36,297 nt of DNA from Desulforhopalus sp. (lineage in GTDB: Bacteria; Desulfobacterota; Desulfobulbia; Desulfobulbales; Desulfocapsaceae), in contig JALNVI010000023.1 in the NCBI GenBank assembly GCA_023231425.1, positions 1 to 36,297 of the forward strand. Direction: 5' to 3'. Under the pieces are notes generated by a model that worked only from the letters and a program-made list of their open reading frames with translations, was not told where the DNA came from and did not search any database. Shown piece after piece: positions 33,704 to 36,297 of this stretch. Numbering within the stretch: the first letter of the stretch is position 1; every line of letters begins with the position of its first letter. The translations under genes were made by a program, and so were the position numbers.

Positions 33704-34090
33704 TTATGACGAAAGGATCTTCTCCACAATCGGCCCCACCTTCTTCCAGTTGACACAGGGCCGTTTAAAGCCCCGCGGCTGGATAAGCGGACAGCCGGCA
33801 GCGGAGTCATCCACATAGACACTGGCGTAGGCCTTGGGACTGGAGGTCCATTCGGCCTGCTCAGGATTCTTGTTGATTCCACTGAGAACGACACCATTCT
33901 CTTCAAGGTACTGCACCGCACTGCTGAGCAGGGGAGCCTCCTCACTGTCAGAACGCATTGTCCACAGGATGAGACGGGCACCACGCCCCTGCAGCCGGAG
34001 CAGCCAGTCAATCGCCTTCGGTACCGGCTGACCCATTTCGGGATACTCGTGATCCACGATTGTCCCGTCAAAATCTATACAGACATACAT
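33704..34090 (-). CDS. Small HAD-superfamily phosphatase-like protein
   Basis: 128 residues. CIDFDGTIV (nucleophile D6, D8) is the first HAD motif; LILWTM is motif II and VYVDDSA is the final acidic motif. The protein has no cap domain of usual size, like the small BT0820-type HAD phosphatases. The substrate is unknown. The ATG at 34090 has AGGAG eight bases upstream; the ATG at 34096 would leave only two bases. It lies between purL and the membrane protein on the same strand, 89 bases before purL. Confidence 0.85.
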   Translation of the reverse strand: MYVCIDFDGTIVDHEYPEMGQPVPKAIDWLLRLQGRGARLILWTMRSDSEEAPLLSSAVQYLEENGVVLSGINKNPEQAEWTSSPKAYASVYVDDSAAGCPLIQPRGFKRPCVNWKKVGPIVEKILSS

Positions 34091-34152
34091 ACACATCTCT
34101 CCTTACCGAATTTTTTCCCTAAATTATACGGAAACCGTCTTCGGCGCAAACA

Positions 34153-36018
34153 TCAGTTAAAAGGCAATGCCACTTTGTCCAGCCCGGCCAGTCCCACAAA
34201 GATAAAGCTGTAGAACGAGGTGCCAAAGAGCAGAGCGGAAAGACTCACCGTAATAATATTGCCAAGGGAAGCACGCAAGCGGTAAAGAACCACCGAAAAA
34301 ATTCCCGCCATGGGCAGAAAATAACGGCCCTGGGCCTGAAAGTCGGCGGTCCAGGATCGGTAGAAGGCCATGGCGATAAGGGCCAGGCAGCATGCTGTTG
34401 CCAGTGACACAAGACTGATTTCCTTAAGGCCGCCACGGAGGCAGACCGAGACCACGATTGTCATCCCCAGTGCCAGCATCAGCGCACGCACAAAGTCGTA
34501 GTAGTTAAAAGAACCCGGCACCGAGGAATAGCCATATTCGCCCACCGAAGAACGGAAGGCAAGCTCCCCCCAGTGCATTTCAATAAGTTTGTTGAAAGAC
34601 ACGCCCCGATCTTTCATTTGCAAACGAAAGAATTTTTTATCCAGTGGAGTGGAAGGTTTACAGGCAGGTTCAGCGTGCTGCTCACAGGCGGCCAGCATCC
34701 TCTCACTCTTGTGAAAATCATTGTTCCAGGCGTCAAAGAACTTCGTTCCTCCGAAGATGCCAAGAGCGACAACGGTCACGGTGACAATACGCAGGACCAC
34801 ATCCCGCCGCAGCGGTATTTCCCCAAGAAAAAAACGCCAGCAGATAAAGAGTCCGACGAAAAGCAGGAAGGCGAAGAAGTTGAGCTTGCAGAGCAGCAGC
34901 AGGCCGAGCAGCAGCCCCAGACCGAACAGGTGCAGCGGGGTAAAGGCACTTCTCTCCCCTGCAAGAAGACGGTTCCACAGAGAGTGTTCCCCCACCAGCT
35001 GCGCGGCAACGATCATGGTAAGGAAAAGGGCAAGGGCTTCAGAATTCCAGTAACTGAAGATATACCAGATCTGCGGTGAAAGCAGCAGCGGCATGAGGAC
35101 AATACGATAGACCGGCCGGGCAACGGCAAGGCTGAGCAGAATCAGCAGTAAAGCAGCGTTGAAAAGTCGGAAAGCGATATAGTCGGGCAGATCCAGAGGT
35201 GCCAGAAGGCGGGCAAACTTACCGGCAAAGAGGTAGGCGATCTCACCGTTATAGAGGCGGGAGACCCCGTAGCCACTGTACGTGCCTTCCGCCCGCGGAT
35301 CACCCACCGGGGGAGGAAGGGTATATTTTGTGTAGTATTGTGCCGCCGCCACATGCACCCCCTCATCGGGGTGAATGTTAAACCTGCTCACACCAGCCAT
35401 CACGCAGACAAGGGTAAGCACCACCAGCAAACCTCCCGGAACGAAGAGCCATCGCGGCAGCATCTTCTGCGCGAAGAGAACCAGCAGGAAGGAAAGCAAC
35501 AGCAGAACGCCAATACGGGCGACAACCCAGGGGAAGATCTTTACCGGGGAAAGCCGGGGGAGTGTCCAGGTAAGGCCGGGATCGTGACCGGTACTGGTGA
35601 TGAAGAAACCGCCCCCCCCGTCCAGCGTTATCTCCCCGATATCTCTTCCCCGCACCAGCCGCTTCATCTGCTCCGGCGAGGTGAGGACAAGCGGGACAAA
35701 ACCATCCTGGTGGAGAACCAGGGAAATCACCCGAATCTCCCCTTTCCCCTCCAGAGGATCAAGACGCAGTTCACTGATATGCCGCAGGTCGGCAAGGTGA
35801 AATTCAAACTCAGCTTTTCCACGCCCGAGGGCCGCCATTTTCATCCGATACTCAGACCAGCCTTCGCCAGCGCTGCGGTAGTAGATTTTGAAAATGGACC
35901 GCTGAGTCGTCTCAACATGCAGAAGAACCTCAGCCCGGGCGGCGAAGAGAAACTGCCAGAGACCGATCAGCAGCAGTGCCACAAACCCCACCCTGCCCCA
36001 GAAACGCAATTCACCCAT
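34153..36018 (-). CDS. Polytopic membrane protein, GT-C glycosyltransferase-like (DUF2142/GT39-type)
   Basis: 621 residues. One helix at 10-27 is followed by an outward domain of about 130 beta-rich residues, then about ten further hydrophobic helices. The loop after the second-helix group carries FNIHPDEGVH (D218, E219), the DE/DD motif position of GT-C enzymes, which use lipid-linked sugars; RYFLPMAG near the end fits DUF2142 proteins. Its role would be sugar transfer to an outer-surface polymer, but neither donor nor acceptor can be read. AAGGTG lies before the ATG. No other surface-polysaccharide genes adjoin it on this side. Confidence 0.75.
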   Translation of the reverse strand: MGELRFWGRVGFVALLLIGLWQFLFAARAEVLLHVETTQRSIFKIYYRSAGEGWSEYRMKMAALGRGKAEFEFHLADLRHISELRLDPLEGKGEIRVISLVLHQDGFVPLVLTSPEQMKRLVRGRDIGEITLDGGGGFFITSTGHDPGLTWTLPRLSPVKIFPWVVARIGVLLLLSFLLVLFAQKMLPRWLFVPGGLLVVLTLVCVMAGVSRFNIHPDEGVHVAAAQYYTKYTLPPPVGDPRAEGTYSGYGVSRLYNGEIAYLFAGKFARLLAPLDLPDYIAFRLFNAALLLILLSLAVARPVYRIVLMPLLLSPQIWYIFSYWNSEALALFLTMIVAAQLVGEHSLWNRLLAGERSAFTPLHLFGLGLLLGLLLLCKLNFFAFLLFVGLFICWRFFLGEIPLRRDVVLRIVTVTVVALGIFGGTKFFDAWNNDFHKSERMLAACEQHAEPACKPSTPLDKKFFRLQMKDRGVSFNKLIEMHWGELAFRSSVGEYGYSSVPGSFNYYDFVRALMLALGMTIVVSVCLRGGLKEISLVSLATACCLALIAMAFYRSWTADFQAQGRYFLPMAGIFSVVLYRLRASLGNIITVSLSALLFGTSFYSFIFVGLAGLDKVALPFN

Positions 36019-36131
36019 GTCATCACCTTAAAAAGATGTCTCTTCTACTGGCATTTCCCGCCGACGGCACATCGGAAGTACTACCATTTCGCCGCACTTC
36101 CGTCAATTCTGCCCGCTTCCCTGTGAATTGA

Positions 36132-36297
36132 CAAGTACCCAATCCGGGTTGCATTCGGAGCACTTTATTAAGCGAATCAACCACTACGGGGGACCTTAGA
36201 GAAGATGAGGTATTCATAGATTTCATTGAACCTGCCCGAGGCCTGTTGTCGATGGTCATGTTCAAACACCGGTCGTGGATTCAGACCGAGTTGAAAC
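36132..36297 (+). other. Open stretch at the right edge, possible coding fragment
   Basis: After TGA at 36129 the plus frame is open to the window edge (55 codons) and includes DLREDEVFIDFIEPARGLLS and FKHRSWIQTEL, which looks protein-like. There is no ATG before residue 43, so a start would be alternative or this is a remnant. A minus-strand frame (36023-36265) overlaps it. I cannot decide between them. Confidence 0.25.

Noticed and set aside
36023..36265. 80-codon minus-strand frame beyond the GT-C-like gene
   Set aside because: No motif, no ribosome site, and overlaps the more protein-like plus frame at the edge.
1..36297. CRISPR array, prophage, integron or complete insertion sequence
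   Set aside because: No regularly spaced direct repeats with unique spacers and no transposase, integrase or phage structural gene were found; the repeats seen are short and non-coding.

Overview
The window reads as one stretch of chromosome from a Gram-negative bacterium with mid-to-high GC. The best guess is a member of Desulfobacterota (former Deltaproteobacteria), possibly close to Desulfobulbales. This rests on the order Nif3-like gene / C4 zinc-ribbon gene / rnpB / ispDF, a fused ispDF, a SahR-type regulator next to ahcY, and the dispersed short repeats. The taxonomic call is inference, not a database result. No phage, transposase, integrase or CRISPR genes were seen.

Layout. 1-1323 (-): start of an M48 membrane metalloprotease, cut by the left edge. 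1512-1587: tRNA-Met, then a leader-like region with a strong terminator. 1820-6462 (+): Nif3-like protein, zinc-ribbon protein, RNase P RNA, IspDF and an M20 (PepT-like) peptidase. 6587-8958 (+): purF and an HD-domain protein. 9014-9465 (-): two small overlapping genes. 9578-11689 (+): a single open reading frame joining a family-4 glycosyltransferase to a complete prephenate dehydratase. 11954-16175 (-): BI-1/YccA membrane protein, U32 protein and MBL/beta-CASP nuclease. 16476-18819 (+): sahR-ahcY. 19060-19458 (-): IscU/NifU-like protein. 19683-20513 (+): TerC. 20910-21848 (-): hemC. 22030-22782 (+): EEP-family hydrolase. 22803-25688 (-): pgeF, response regulator and histidine kinase, overlapping. 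26564-29392 (+): a large orphan sensor kinase. 29626-36018 (-): purL with a truncated coupled gene behind it, a HAD-like phosphatase and a GT-C-like membrane protein.

Most genes are housekeeping: purine synthesis (purF, purL), isoprenoid precursors (ispDF), haem/tetrapyrrole (hemC), the activated methyl cycle (sahR-ahcY), RNA maturation (rnpB, MBL/beta-CASP, U32) and cell-wall editing (pgeF). sahR-ahcY is the clearest regulatory unit: an SAH-responsive ArsR-type repressor overlaps the enzyme that removes SAH, behind a palindrome of TATATA half sites.

Two things stand out. First, the glycosyltransferase-prephenate dehydratase fusion, which joins two activities with no obvious shared pathway. 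Second, the intergenic spaces from 11.7 to 26.4 kb carry a family of related, non-coding repeats: three near-complete copies of about 155-170 bp and several terminal fragments, three lying directly against transcription terminators. A second repeat family (GCGAAG repeats and polypyrimidine arms) is interleaved with it and abuts a truncated gene after purL.
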